DNA of 64,000 bases from Candidatus Brachybacter algidus (GCA_016711705.1 JADJSK010000016.1:1-64000); one strand, 5' to 3'. Counted from the stretch's first letter, positions 51,610 to 61,595 are shown. Translations and numbers: made by a program. Notes: generated by a model from the letters alone, not told the origin.

Positions 51610-51783
51610 CTTGCTTGAGTAGATGCAAATGTAGGGAATATTTTTATGAAGAATAAAGGTTGTTATAAGTAATGGGTAATGAGTAATAGGTAATATGTTA
51701 AAATGGGCGGAAGTGCTTGATTTTGATGGATGATGGAGATTACTAGTAATTGGTAATGAGCTTTCTGATGCCAGTTTGTGGAA

Positions 51784-51993
51784 TGTAACAGGTAGCCCCT
51801 AGTGGGGCATGTGTAACCCATTACACCATCGTTACAAACAGAAAACCCCTAAAGGGGCAAAGAATCATCATTGATAATGAAATACAAGAAATTAATAAAA
51901 GTAAGCCCTTATTAACAACGTTATGGGCCGTAGGTCCTACCTGTTTGTAAAGAGCGCATCATATTATGAAAACTAGCCCCGTAGGTGGCTACC
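51784..51993. repeat. Family C cluster of short REP-like palindromes
   Basis: Four small palindromic units lie in the 530-bp gap: GTAACAGGTAGCCCCTAGTGG-GGC (51785), ACAAACAGAAAACCCCTAAA-GGGGC (51834), GGGCCGTAGGTCCTACCTGT-TTGT (51926) and AGCCCCGTAGGTGGCTACCT (51974). The first two and last two are in opposite orientation (consensus ACAGGTAGCCCCTA-GGGGC). Such units resemble REP elements linked to TnpA_REP transposases, though no such transposase is in the window. The rest of 51610-52143 holds GTAATGGGTAATGAGTAATA-type low-complexity sequence. Confidence 0.6.
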
Positions 51994-52143
51994 TAAATAC
52001 TGTCCATTTCACAAGTTAAAAACTATCTCAATCGCTAATCATCCAACATCAATAGTTATAAAAATGATCGCCTGCAGATTGGATTCTGAAGTCCTGCCAA
52101 ATCTCATTTTCAATTTTCAATCCTCATTTTTCAATTACCAAAA

Positions 52144-52899
52144 TCACCAATCTTTTCCACTGTTCCTTTCCTCCGGACGTTGCTGCTTCATGAGTTTAGC
52201 TCTGGTCTTCTGCTCTTCCTGTTTCATGATGCGCAGCATATTTTCAGCTTCCTGGCGAGTTAAGCTTTTGGGTTTGCCTGCCTGATCTTTTTGTGATTTT
52301 TGATCCTCTTGCGATTTTGGCTCTTGATCAGAATCCTGTTGGGAAGGATCGCCACTATCGTTTTTTTGATTTTCTTTTTGATCAGCCTGGCTTTGCTTAT
52401 CGTCTTTTTTGTCCTTTTGCTCTTGCTGTTGCTTCTGGTCTTGCTGACTCTGCTGTTTCTTTTTTTCAATAGCCTTGGTCAGATTTTTCTTAGCATCTAA
52501 ATCTGAAGGGTCTAGCCGGAGAGATTGTTTATAAGCATCTATGGCCTTGTTATAGTCCTGGCTTTTGTAGAAACTATTACCCAGGTTATAACTGGCTATT
52601 GCCTTTTCTTTGTTGGTCTTTGCTTGCCCAAGCGCAGCCATATTCAGTTCTGAGGCCTCCTTATATTTATTCTGTTGAAATAAGGCATTTGCCTCATTGA
52701 ACAGTCCATTGAATGTCGGTTTTAGTGCATTTGCCTTATTATATTCCGACTGAGCTTCCGCAAAATTTTGGGCTTTATAAGCATTATTACCTTCTTTCAT
52801 TAAGGAACGCACAGATTGGCCTTGCATCTCTACAATGAAGAATCCCATCATCAAGATTAATGAAGTTATTGTCCGATCATTTATTAATCTACACTTCAT
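52144..52899 (-). CDS. batC: TPR protein of the Bat aerotolerance operon (BatC-like)
   Basis: A 251-aa exported protein with signal peptide SLILMMGFFIVEMQGQ. Three TPR units follow (about 30-145): GNNAYKAQNFAEAQSEYNKANALKPT, ASYNLGNSFYKSQDYNKAIDAYKQSLRLDPSDLDAKKNL. The C-terminus is a Gln/Lys/Asp-rich coil (QQDQKQQQEQKDKKDD...). It overlaps batB by 11 bp and lies last in the operon, as in known bat clusters. BatC is periplasmic and interacts with other Bat proteins. Confidence 0.85.
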   Translation of the reverse strand: MKCRLINDRTITSLILMMGFFIVEMQGQSVRSLMKEGNNAYKAQNFAEAQSEYNKANALKPTFNGLFNEANALFQQNKYKEASELNMAALGQAKTNKEKAIASYNLGNSFYKSQDYNKAIDAYKQSLRLDPSDLDAKKNLTKAIEKKKQQSQQDQKQQQEQKDKKDDKQSQADQKENQKNDSGDPSQQDSDQEPKSQEDQKSQKDQAGKPKSLTRQEAENMLRIMKQEEQKTRAKLMKQQRPEERNSGKDW

Positions 52900-53911
52900 G
52901 TGTTTGCTTTTTTGTGATCAATAAACCCATACCCATTAGCAACTCTATCATTAGTAAGATGGCTGCAGGCCAGAGAAAAAACGGGTACAAACTAAAGTTA
53001 TTCGCCGTATCTATTGATTGATATTCTCCTTTGTCTAGCTTAGAAACCATGTCGAGAACACCTTTGAGTGATTCCGTATTATCACCAATATTGTAATAAG
53101 ATCCTTGTGCTTTGGTAGCGATTTTTTTCAAAGCCGAGGCATCTAACTTACTACGGATAGGATTGCCTTGGTCATCCAACTTATAATTGGCTCCACCAGT
53201 TGAGTTGTCAGGTATCATCCCTCCCCGTTCGGTTCCTACTCCAAGGGTAGTAATGACCATCCCTCCCTGTGAAGCCTTTTCTGCAGCTTTTTCGGCATCC
53301 GAATCGTGGTCCTCTCCATCAGATATGATTATCAATCCCTTGCTCCTATTAGCTTCTTGAGTAAAGGCCTTTTCTGCTACTTCAATCGCATCACCTATAG
53401 CTGTGCCCTGATAGCTCGCCATTTCCGTGCTAAGTCCATTAATAAAATCTATCGCAGCATTATAGTCATTGGTCAGCGGCATGTATACATAAGCTGCCCC
53501 GGCAAAGACGATCAATCCTATGCGTTCTGACCGCATGGATTCGACCAGCTTTACTGCAAAAAGTTTAGCCTTAGTAATTCTGTCAGGGGCAATATCCTGT
53601 GAAAGCATACTTCGGGAAATGTCAAAGGCAATAAAGATATCAGAAGATTCTTTGTTTACTAATTGCTTTGCACCCGGTAGTTGTGGATTTGAGATGGCAA
53701 AAATGATGAATGTGATGGCGAATAAAGTGATAGCTCTCCGCAAACCAAACCTATCAGATTTGCGCACAGAAATTTTGTCAAAAATTGTCTTGTTGACTAT
53801 TTTTTCTGACAAAATAATCCGTCCTTTCCTCCATGATGTCATCATGATAGCAAGTATAGGCACTGTCAGCAATAGTAACAATGCATATGGATTTTCTACC
53901 GTTATGTTCAT
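52889..53911 (-). CDS. batB: VWA-domain membrane protein BatB
   Basis: About 340 aa. Membrane helices stand near the N-terminus (NPYALLLLLTVPILAIM; ITLFAITFIIFAIS) and at the C-terminus. The VWA domain has an intact MIDAS motif: DIFIAFDISRSMLSQDIAPDR, with TAIGDA and IIISDGEDHD. The start is taken at the ATG (MNITVENPYALLLLL); a GTG 12 bp upstream is possible. BatB is part of the aerotolerance complex; its role in resisting oxygen stress is shown in some Bacteroides but not all. 22 bp after batA. Confidence 0.9.
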   Translation of the reverse strand: MNITVENPYALLLLLTVPILAIMMTSWRKGRIILSEKIVNKTIFDKISVRKSDRFGLRRAITLFAITFIIFAISNPQLPGAKQLVNKESSDIFIAFDISRSMLSQDIAPDRITKAKLFAVKLVESMRSERIGLIVFAGAAYVYMPLTNDYNAAIDFINGLSTEMASYQGTAIGDAIEVAEKAFTQEANRSKGLIIISDGEDHDSDAEKAAEKASQGGMVITTLGVGTERGGMIPDNSTGGANYKLDDQGNPIRSKLDASALKKIATKAQGSYYNIGDNTESLKGVLDMVSKLDKGEYQSIDTANNFSLYPFFLWPAAILLMIELLMGMGLLITKKQTHEV

Positions 53912-53933
53912 TATACTCACCAAAGGATCATTT

Positions 53934-54946
53934 TTATTCTATAAGGACCGGAGTTCTCAACCAGGTGTTTTTTAGTAGGATTTCTAATAAGATCAGCAGA
54001 AGACCTGTCACAACAAATATTCTGAAATAGTCAACGCCTTTCTTAAGGACGGTCTTTTCAATTTTTGTTTTTTCAAGCGTATTAATCCGATTATAAATCT
54101 TTTGCAGTGAACTTTCATCAGTAGCACGGAAATACTGCCCATTTGTAAGATTGGCGATCTCTGTCATCAGCGGCTCATCTATCGTCACAGGTTGATATAC
54201 ATATATGATCTGACCTGACGGTGTCCTGCTTAGCGGCGTTTCTGCCTGACCTTCTGTTCCGACACCGATCACATAAACCTTGATGCCATAGCCTTCTGCC
54301 AGTTTCGCTGCAGTGAGTGGATCTATATAACCTGCATTATTTTCACCATCAGTCAACAAAATGATGACCTTACTGCGTGCTTTACTGTCCTTAAGCATAT
54401 TGACACCAGATGCAAGTCCCATACCGATAGCAGTACCATCATCAAGGACTCCTTGTTCAAGTGATTGCAGTATGTCCAGGACCATCCTATGGTCAGAAGT
54501 TAGTGGACATTGTCCCAGTGCAGTCCCGCCAAATATTGAGATGCTTATTCTGTCATTTGGGCGTTCCTTGACGAATTCCTGCGCCAATTGTTTAGTCACC
54601 TCAAGTCTGTTAGGTTTAAAGTCTCTAGCCAGCATAGAGCTGGAAAGGTCGATCACCATAGAAATATCGATTCCACTGGAATTGATCACCTCTTCTTTAT
54701 TGATCTTTTGCGGTCGTGCCAACGCAATTAGAAAAAGAGATAGGGCGATGTACTTAAGCCAGGGTAATAGTCGGATCAACCTGGTCTTAATATTATGTGT
54801 TTTTAATACTGAAAAAGTGTAGGCAAATAAATCCCTGAAGGCTTTGCTTTTCTGGTCTGAAAGAAATAAATCAGATACCAAAGGAGTGGCAGTAATAATA
54901 GTACCCACGCCTGTTTAAAACCTACTGAACCGATCTCCCACATCAT
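53934..54946 (-). CDS. batA: VWA-domain membrane protein BatA, with a one-base frameshift near the N-terminus
   Basis: From 54846 down, the frame gives a VWA domain with MIDAS DISMVIDLSSSMLARDFKPNR, DDGTAIGMGLASGVN and IILLTDGENNAG, plus flanking membrane helices. The true start is at 54946: MMWEIGSVGFKQAWVLLLLP-LLWYLIYFFQTRK, the expected BatA N-terminal anchor, in another frame and with the ATGA overlap to the upstream gene. Adding one A to the A4 run (T4 at 54848-54851 on the plus strand) joins them as FQTRKSKAFRDLFAY. Only the shorter, out-of-frame start at 54908 would be found otherwise. Probably a sequence error. Confidence 0.88.
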
Positions 54947-55896
54947 AAGTCGGATTTATCTTTTAGGCTTTGAAAAAGCTCTGCTTCATCCACCAGGTTT
55001 TCTACCTTTCCAATGAACGAATAGTTGATCTCATTGCGGCTTTGAGCATTTGCAAATTTGACCAGATCGGCTATATTCAATGCCTTATTGGCCACATCGA
55101 TCATGGATTCAGGCATACGAGCACGACCCATGCGTTGGACGATCTCATGGCTGGTCATATTCATGGCACGAATGCTGTGAGCATCTGCAAGATATCTACG
55201 GAGTATCCCGGATAATGCAGTTTGGAAAGGCTTATGATCATCACTTTTCCATAGATCTCCGGTTCTTAATTTCTCTAAAGCTGTTTTTGCTGTCAGTGCA
55301 GGATCGACTTTCGGTTTATTTAAAAACTCAAGATTATGCTTATTATTGAGCTTTTTCCTGATGAAATAGGCTGCAATACCGATTATAGCAAGCACTCCTA
55401 ATCCTATAATTACCCATTTGTATTTGTCTAGAAAATACACTTCTACTATAATATCTTTATTAGGTGCGATGTCCTCCTCACTAGTGTTGAGCGGAAATAC
55501 AGTTAGTTTCCAAGACTTGGACTTACCGGATTTATTGTTCCCTTTGTAAGAATAATGGTAAGTAACTTCAGGAAAGTTATATTCACCGGGGTTAAATGCT
55601 GTAAAGGTGATGTCCTTGGTCAGGATCTTAGACATCGGTGTCGTATTTTCAACCCAGTTTTGTTCTTCACTCAATTCGAAACCTTCCACTGCTGTGATGC
55701 TGTCTAAGTCTAGCTTATTGATACTAATTTCCGGGTCACAAGTGATAGTAAAAATCAACTTTTGCTGATCACCGACGATCATTCTATTGGTATCAGCAGT
55801 AATTTCCATCTGGATCTGGCCAAAAGCTCCAGTCGATCCTGTGATGACTAAAACAAGAAAAATCCAGCAAAAGCGCAGTTTATTTATAAGCATCAT
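54943..55896 (-). CDS. BatD-like membrane protein of the Bat operon
   Basis: A 317-aa protein. Signal peptide (FCWIFLVLVITGSTGAFGQ), then an Ig-like/beta domain (MEITADTNRMIVGDQQKLIFTITC, FNPGEYNFPEVTYHYSYKG), then a transmembrane helix (WVIIGLGVLAIIGIAAYFI) and a cytosolic C-terminus (LRTGDLWKSDDHKPFQTALSGILRRYLADAHS). The position between DUF58 and batA, the oxygen-tolerance-family beta domain and the FQTALSGILRRYL-type tail fit proteins placed here in other Bacteroidota. It overlaps batA by ATGA and DUF58 by 4 bp. Confidence 0.75.
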   Translation of the reverse strand: MMLINKLRFCWIFLVLVITGSTGAFGQIQMEITADTNRMIVGDQQKLIFTITCDPEISINKLDLDSITAVEGFELSEEQNWVENTTPMSKILTKDITFTAFNPGEYNFPEVTYHYSYKGNNKSGKSKSWKLTVFPLNTSEEDIAPNKDIIVEVYFLDKYKWVIIGLGVLAIIGIAAYFIRKKLNNKHNLEFLNKPKVDPALTAKTALEKLRTGDLWKSDDHKPFQTALSGILRRYLADAHSIRAMNMTSHEIVQRMGRARMPESMIDVANKALNIADLVKFANAQSRNEINYSFIGKVENLVDEAELFQSLKDKSDL

Positions 55897-56756
55897 CTTG
55901 ATTTAAAGAATTTCAACAATGCTTTGACGTAGTCTTCATCTGTAGATATTCGGATCAGGTCAACCTTGCTTTCTCCCAATACTTGTTTCAGTTTATTTAC
56001 TTTCGAAATGTAAAATTCGGAGTATTTTTTTCGGAATACTTCATCCTCAGTATCTACCCAATGAGAGATGCCTGTCTCCGGATCTATAGCCTTTATCACT
56101 CCGGCATGTGGTAAGATTCTTTCGACAGGATCTTCGATATGTATAGCTATCAGGTCATTTTTTCTGCCGGCAATACGAAGAGATTGTTCATAATTTTCAT
56201 CAAGAAAATCTGAAATTAAGAAACATATACATTTCTTCTTGACTACATTATTTAGAAACTGAACTGCAGTATTAATACTTGTCTTAGCACTCTTTGGTTT
56301 GTGATCGACCAATTCTCTAATGATGCGCAATGTCTGATTCCGTCCTTTGGAAGGGGCAATGTATTTCTCTATTTTGTCTGAAAATAGAATCAGTCCGACT
56401 TTATCATTGTTCTGTACCGCTGAAAAAGCGAGTACTGCACTTAATTCTGTAATTAACTCACTTTTTAACAGCTCTTTTGATCCAAAGAAAGAAGAATTGC
56501 TCACATCCACCACCAACATAACCGTGAGTTCTCTTTCCTCTTCATAGATCTTAACAAAGGGCACTCCGGTTCTGGCTGTAACATTCCAGTCTATAAATCT
56601 TACATCATCACTATATTGATATTCTCGTACTTCAGAAAAGGACATTCCGCGACCTTTGAAAATACTCATCGTATCTCCAGAAAACAAGTGATTGGAAATA
56701 TCTCTTGACTTTAGTTCGATCTTACGGACCTTCTGAAGTAGCTTATTAACTTCCAT
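55893..56756 (-). CDS. DUF58 domain protein of the MoxR/Bat operon
   Basis: A 287-aa cytosolic protein with the DUF58 signatures GRGMSFSEVREYQYSDDVRFIDWNVTARTG and PFVKIYEEERELTVMLVVDVSNS, a VWA-like fold with DxSxS-type residues (DVSNSS). DUF58 proteins always accompany MoxR ATPases and are thought to act as a partner or substrate adaptor in a chaperone system. The start is 3 bp from the stop of the 432-aa gene, and its stop overlaps the BatD-like gene. Confidence 0.9.
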   Translation of the reverse strand: MEVNKLLQKVRKIELKSRDISNHLFSGDTMSIFKGRGMSFSEVREYQYSDDVRFIDWNVTARTGVPFVKIYEEERELTVMLVVDVSNSSFFGSKELLKSELITELSAVLAFSAVQNNDKVGLILFSDKIEKYIAPSKGRNQTLRIIRELVDHKPKSAKTSINTAVQFLNNVVKKKCICFLISDFLDENYEQSLRIAGRKNDLIAIHIEDPVERILPHAGVIKAIDPETGISHWVDTEDEVFRKKYSEFYISKVNKLKQVLGESKVDLIRISTDEDYVKALLKFFKSR

Positions 56757-56759
56757 GAT

Positions 56760-58058
56760 TTAGATCTGCTGACTTTTGAATATCCAATAATTTGCTTTCC
56801 ACCATTTCCACTTCAACCCTTTAATCTTCGATGCAGTCTGATATTGTTGTCTATCATATAATCTATCATAGTTAGATGTAAGTAAAACGCCACTGTAGGC
56901 GACAGCTGGTTCGCCATATGTTTCTGAAGATGTATCGACACTGCCTTGACCTTTTTCGTCTGCTATTACTTTGTCCCAATTTATATCCTGTCCTGCTTTT
57001 GTGCGGATTAGCTCCTCGAGATTGATAGTTCTATTCCATGCATAATTGTAATTATAGGCAATAACTTTAGATTGATTCAATAAACTATTGTGTACAATAA
57101 AATGTCCGCAAAGCCATTTTTTGGATACGAATGAAGGTTCAAACCATGCGATCATATTGGTAGATCTTCCAAATGGTTCATCCTCCATATCTTTTACAGA
57201 ACCCAAATTGTAAATAGAATCAAATTGATGGCTTATCTCACTGACTTTCATTTCTATACTAAGATCAGCTTTTTTGTTTCCGGTAAACGGAAAATGAATC
57301 TCATAAGCACTTCTGCGGTCAGTTTTTTCAATAAAATCTAATGGAATTGTGATTGTAGGTTTCATTTTGTTGCTTATACCGGTAAGGGTAGATTGAACAA
57401 ATTGGTCATTCTGGAGGCTGCAAGTAATTTTTCCTGTTGAGACCGCATGCGTAAGGGTGGTAATCTTGTATTGTTTTTCTTTTTTCTCAGGGTTGCGCCC
57501 TGAAAAATAAAAAGTCTTATGTTGCTTCTCATCATTTAATATGCCCCTGAAAGCGTAGTCGTTCGGATAGGAAATGAGCATTTGCTGATCAGGATTTTCA
57601 GCAGATTTATATAAAATAATTTTGGCAAAATCCGGATTAATTGGTTTCTTACATAATGCCCAGTTTTTTTGTAACCTTGCGGTGATCGTACCGTTATAGA
57701 TACCTTCAGGCGTGGTCATGTCAGCCACATAACTACTGTCTCTAAGATAGCCTTTGATCATGCCCATTACCTTTTGGTTAGCAGAATATTCCGCCAAAAA
57801 GATAGAATCGCCCTTTAGAAAACCCTCTACGTCCATTAATTTTTTAGAACTCACCATTTCATAATATCCTTTCAGCTTATTTCCATTTCTGCACAAAAAT
57901 ATGCGTATGGCATGAATCTTGTCTATTCTTCCTCCAAGGTAATATTGGCCATCACTACCTTCTCCTTCCCATAATGTTTTACAGGTTGTATTCTGAGATT
58001 GTAGGAATGTCAGCGCATAAAAAAATAATAACAAAAGAAAGAAAAAACGCATAAGCAC
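56760..58058 (-). CDS. Exported protein of unknown function inside the MoxR-Bat operon
   Basis: A 432-aa protein with signal peptide LMRFFFLLLLFFYALTFLQSQ. The N-terminal part has short beta repeats (LYYLGGRIDKIHAIRIFLCRNGNKLKGYYEM-like; DGQYYLGGRIDKI; SSYVADMTTPEGIYNGTITARL), suggesting a beta-sandwich. The C-terminal half has WFEPSFVSKKWLCGHFIVHN and a closing YWIFKSQQI. No named family recognised. It is inserted between moxR and DUF58, 32 bp and 3 bp from its neighbours, so it is co-transcribed. It is not part of the usual bat set and may be a client or extra component. Confidence 0.7.
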   Translation of the reverse strand: MLMRFFFLLLLFFYALTFLQSQNTTCKTLWEGEGSDGQYYLGGRIDKIHAIRIFLCRNGNKLKGYYEMVSSKKLMDVEGFLKGDSIFLAEYSANQKVMGMIKGYLRDSSYVADMTTPEGIYNGTITARLQKNWALCKKPINPDFAKIILYKSAENPDQQMLISYPNDYAFRGILNDEKQHKTFYFSGRNPEKKEKQYKITTLTHAVSTGKITCSLQNDQFVQSTLTGISNKMKPTITIPLDFIEKTDRRSAYEIHFPFTGNKKADLSIEMKVSEISHQFDSIYNLGSVKDMEDEPFGRSTNMIAWFEPSFVSKKWLCGHFIVHNSLLNQSKVIAYNYNYAWNRTINLEELIRTKAGQDINWDKVIADEKGQGSVDTSSETYGEPAVAYSGVLLTSNYDRLYDRQQYQTASKIKGLKWKWWKANYWIFKSQQI

Positions 58059-58090
58059 GAATTGTGATAAAAGTTAAATCGAAGAATGAC

Positions 58091-59086
58091 TTAAGGGACC
58101 TTGATCGTATTGAGGATACTCGTCACGATTGATTCTCTGGTGATACCCTCTGCCTCTGCCTCATAAGTGATGCCGATTCTGTGACGCAATACATCCAAGG
58201 CAATCGCCCTGATGTCATCAGGGATGACATAAGCTCTTCTCCGAATGAATGCCATAGCTTTGGCAGCCAGAGCAAGATTGATACTTGCCCTTGGTGAAGC
58301 GCCATAGTGGATCATTGGCTGTAATTTGGGAATGCCTGCAGCTGCAATATCTCTCGTAGCGAACACAATGTCAAGAATGTAGCCTTCCAGAGTGGAATCC
58401 AGATATATGGCTTTCAATAATTCACGTGCATGGAGAATCTCTTCAGTCGTCGCTACAGGCTCTTGCAGCATATCGATAGAAGAATCCATATGTCTTCGGA
58501 CGATGGTTTGTTCTTCTGTTTTAGTTGGATAATCGATGGTCACCTTTAGCATAAATCGATCCAGCTGTGCTTCTGGCAGTGGATAAGTCCCTTCCTGATC
58601 TATCGGATTCTGAGTTGCCATGACAAGGAATGGCTCCTGGAGCTTGAATGTTTCCTCTCCGATGGTCACTTGTCGCTCCTGCATTGCTTCCAATAGCGCA
58701 CTTTGTACTTTGGCGGGAGCACGATTTATTTCATCTGCAAGCACAAAATTGGCAAATATTGGCCCTTTTTTTACTGAAAATTGATTCTGGGCCGGGTTGT
58801 ATATCATTGTCCCTACAATGTCTGCGGGTAAAAGATCCGGAGTAAATTGAATTCTTGAAAATTTGCCGTTGACAAGATTTGCGAGTGTCTTGATGGCAAG
58901 TGTTTTAGCAAGGCCTGGCAATCCTTCCAACAGGACATGACCTTTGGTCAACAATCCAATTAGCAGCCTTTCTATCATATGATCCTGACCCACTATTACA
59001 TGGGCGGTGGACTTGGTAAGTCTGGCAATAAATTCGCTACCAGCAAAAACACGGTCATTTAATGCTTCTATTTCAGTATGTTGCAT
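58091..59086 (-). CDS. MoxR-family AAA+ ATPase
   Basis: A 331-aa ATPase. Walker A GLPGLAKT (about 56-63), Walker B FVLADEINRAP, sensor 1 LVMATQNPIDQEGTYPLPEAQLDRFML and a C-terminal helical lid (GASPRASINLALAAKAMAFIRRRAYVIPDDIRAIA). MoxR proteins act as chaperones that activate VWA-containing client complexes, here the Bat proteins encoded downstream. First gene of the operon, with a promoter box at 59111-59144. Confidence 0.95.
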   Translation of the reverse strand: MQHTEIEALNDRVFAGSEFIARLTKSTAHVIVGQDHMIERLLIGLLTKGHVLLEGLPGLAKTLAIKTLANLVNGKFSRIQFTPDLLPADIVGTMIYNPAQNQFSVKKGPIFANFVLADEINRAPAKVQSALLEAMQERQVTIGEETFKLQEPFLVMATQNPIDQEGTYPLPEAQLDRFMLKVTIDYPTKTEEQTIVRRHMDSSIDMLQEPVATTEEILHARELLKAIYLDSTLEGYILDIVFATRDIAAAGIPKLQPMIHYGASPRASINLALAAKAMAFIRRRAYVIPDDIRAIALDVLRHRIGITYEAEAEGITRESIVTSILNTIKVP

Positions 59087-59110
59087 TGAAAGCTTTTTTT
59101 AATAATTTAT

Positions 59111-59144
59111 CAAAGGTAATTAAACCAAATTTTAAATATACAAA
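59111..59144 (-). promoter_or_regulatory. Promoter of the moxR-bat operon
   Basis: On the minus strand TTTG at 59144-59141 and TACCTTTG at 59118-59111 are 22 bp apart, matching the Bacteroidota consensus TTTG/TTG-N17-23-TAnnTTTG. The moxR start lies 24 bp downstream. Confidence 0.55.
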
Positions 59145-59349
59145 GTACGATTATCTGTTGTTTTGATTTGCCTTGAATCTCAAATTAAAACTCATAAATA
59201 AAATGCAAGTATAGGCTTGCTTTCAGCCTATTCCAAACATAAAGATGTATAAACTTTCTAATTACAAAAATAGTATTCCCTTCGTCTAATAACTGAAGGA
59301 TTTGGTAGAAGTTGACAAATTGTTAACGACAACGTGGAGCTTAAACGAA

Positions 59350-60665
59350 ACCGACAGATGACTTGGGGCCATCAGGCGGCGCTCCACAGCTTAATTTGTT
59401 TTCGTTTGATTCAGTAAACTACTGCTTAAAAAGTTGAATGAATTTAGGGTGCATTATGGGTTAAATGTAATATTGCAATATTACGATGAAGATAATGGTA
59501 GCAATGGATTTCATAAATTTTACTTCTCTAGGCCACCAAAACATCAGAGGTCTTGGAGCCATCCGACGGTGCTCCGCAGCTTAATTTGTTTACGCCATCC
59601 GACGGATCTTTACCACCATATTTCTCAATTCAAATAACAATGTATTGCTGATATTTGGCGTCGTCGGATGTTCTCGTTTGATTCAGTAAACTACTGCTTA
59701 GAAAGTTGAATGAATTTAGGGCACATTATGGGTTAAATGTAATATTGCAATATTACGATGAAGATAATGGTAGCAATGGATTTCATAAATTTTACTTCTC
59801 TTAACTACCAAAACATCAGATGTCTTGGAGCCATCCGACGGCGCTCCGCAGCTTAATTTGTTTACGCCATCCGACGCATCTTTTACCACCATATTTCTCA
59901 ATTCAAATAACAATGTATTGCTGATATTTGGCGTCGTCGGATGTTCTCGTTTGATTCAGTAAACTACTGCTTAGAAAGTCGAATGAATTTAGGGCACATT
60001 ATGGGTTAAATGTAATATTGCAATATTACGATGAAGATAATGGTAGCAATGGATTTCATAAATTTTACTTCTCTAGGCTACCAAAACATCAGAGGTCTTG
60101 GAGCCATCCGACGGTGCTCCGCAGCTTAATTTGTTTACGCCATCCGACGCATCTTCACCATCATATTTCTCAATTCAAATAACAATGTATGCTGATATTT
60201 GGCGTCGTCGGATGTTTTCGTTTGATTCAGTAAACTACTGCTTAAAAAGTTGAATGAATTTAGGGTGCATTATGGGTTAAATGTAATATTGCAATATTAC
60301 GATGAAGATAATGGTAGCAATGGATTTCATAAATTTTACTTCTCTAGGCTACCAAAACATCAGAGGTCTTGGAGCCATCCGACGGTGCTCCGCAGCTTAA
60401 TTTGTTTACGCCATCCGACGCATCTTCACCATCATATTTCTCAATTCAAATAACAATGTATGCTGATATTTGGCGTCGTCGGATGTTTTCGTTTGATTGA
60501 ATAAATTATTGCTTAGAAAGTTGAATGAATTTAGGGTGCATTAAGGTTTAATTGTAATATTGCAATATTACGATGAAGATAATGGTACCAATGGATTTCA
60601 TAAATTTTACTTCTCTTAACTACCAAAACGTCAGATGTCTTGGAGCCATCCGCCGGTACTCCATT
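59350..60665. repeat. Tandem array of ~272-bp non-coding units (about 4.7 copies)
   Basis: Unit starts (CGTTTGATTCAGTAAACTAC) are at 59403, 59675, 59948, 60219 and, diverged, 60490, so the period is 271-273 bp. A partial unit precedes the first (from ~59350). Each carries the 18-bp perfect palindrome GTAATATTGCAATATTAC, an ATGAAGATAATGGTAGCAAT block, two CCATCCGACG motifs and one CGTCGTCGGATG motif in opposite orientation. Units differ by scattered point changes; outer ones are most diverged. Short frames in some units (67 aa) are not kept in others, so it is non-coding. The flanking 59145-59349 holds nothing recognisable. Confidence 0.92.
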
Positions 60666-60690
60666 GCGCACGCTTGTCTCGCCGTTCGTT

Positions 60691-61595
60691 TTATTTCTTT
60701 ATTTGCTCGAAAGCTTCATCAATAGTTTTGGCCTTAAAGTCAAATCCTGTCGCTTTGATCTTTTCGTTCGAGACAAACTGGCTTTCTAGGACGACGGCAG
60801 ACATTTCGCCGAGCATTAACTTAACTGCGAAATTTGGCACACTTCTTGACACAGCCCATTTGGATTGACTCCGGATAAAAGCCTTGGCAAATTCCTTGGA
60901 ATTTACAGGAAGGTCGCCAACCGCATTATATGTTCCTGATATATTGCTTTCTATTCCATGCAAAAACATGTTGGAAAGGTCATCTATCGTTATCCATGAC
61001 ATGTAAGGTTTCCCACCACCAAAATATGGAGCCATCCTCAAATTAAGTAGAGGGCGATATTGATCGAGAGCGCCTCCTTCTTCCGCCAATACAATGCCTG
61101 TTCGAACAAGAACTTTTCTGACAGTGTCTGGAATATTGTCTTGCGCTTTCTCCCATTCAATACATATTTTGCTCAGAAATGTGTCGCCATTTATCTGGTC
61201 TGATTCCTTACAGGCATTGGTTCCTGGGCGATCACCATAAATCCCTATGGCTGAGGACCCCAGATATACATCAGTTTTTATCTTTTCAGTTTTAATTAAT
61301 TCTGCGATGAAATGGGCAGGAATAATACGGCTATCTACAAGCTCCTTTTTTCTATCATCTGTCCATTTTTTTTCAGCTATTCCCGCACCACAAAGATTGA
61401 TGATGGCACGCACATTGAGTTGACCATCTATTTTAATATAGTTTTTGAAGGATCCCAGTATATAAAATCATTTCTTTCGGATAACTTTTCATTTCTGGAT
61501 AGTATGATAGGCTCGTATCCAAATCGGGTTAAAAGTTGATAAAAATTTTTACCAATAAGTCCGCTTCCTCCCGCTAATAGTACTTTTCTACTCAT
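60691..61595 (-). CDS. TIGR01777-family NAD(P)-dependent epimerase-like protein, frameshifted
   Basis: From 61595 the frame reads MSRKVLLAGGSGLIGKNFYQ-LLTRFGYEPIILSRN, the Rossmann start with G-x-x-G-x-x-G, and stops after SKTILK. The rest, from 61413 down, has AIINLCGAGIAEKKWTDDRKKEL, YLGSSAIGIYGD and PYFGGGKPYMSWITIDDLSNMFLHGIE, signatures of TIGR01777 (SulA-like). Adding one A to the A4 run (T4 at 61431-61434 on the plus strand) gives ILKIDGQLNVRAII and a ~301-aa protein of normal length. Family role is unclear (linked to cell-division inhibition in some). Likely sequence error. Confidence 0.85.

Noticed and set aside
59434..60453. Repeated 67-aa reading frames in the tandem units
   Set aside because: The frame exists only in some units and is broken in others, so it is a by-product of the repeat.
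59350..60665. CRISPR array
   Set aside because: Units are ~272 bp with no unique spacers; whole units are repeated. No cas genes are near.
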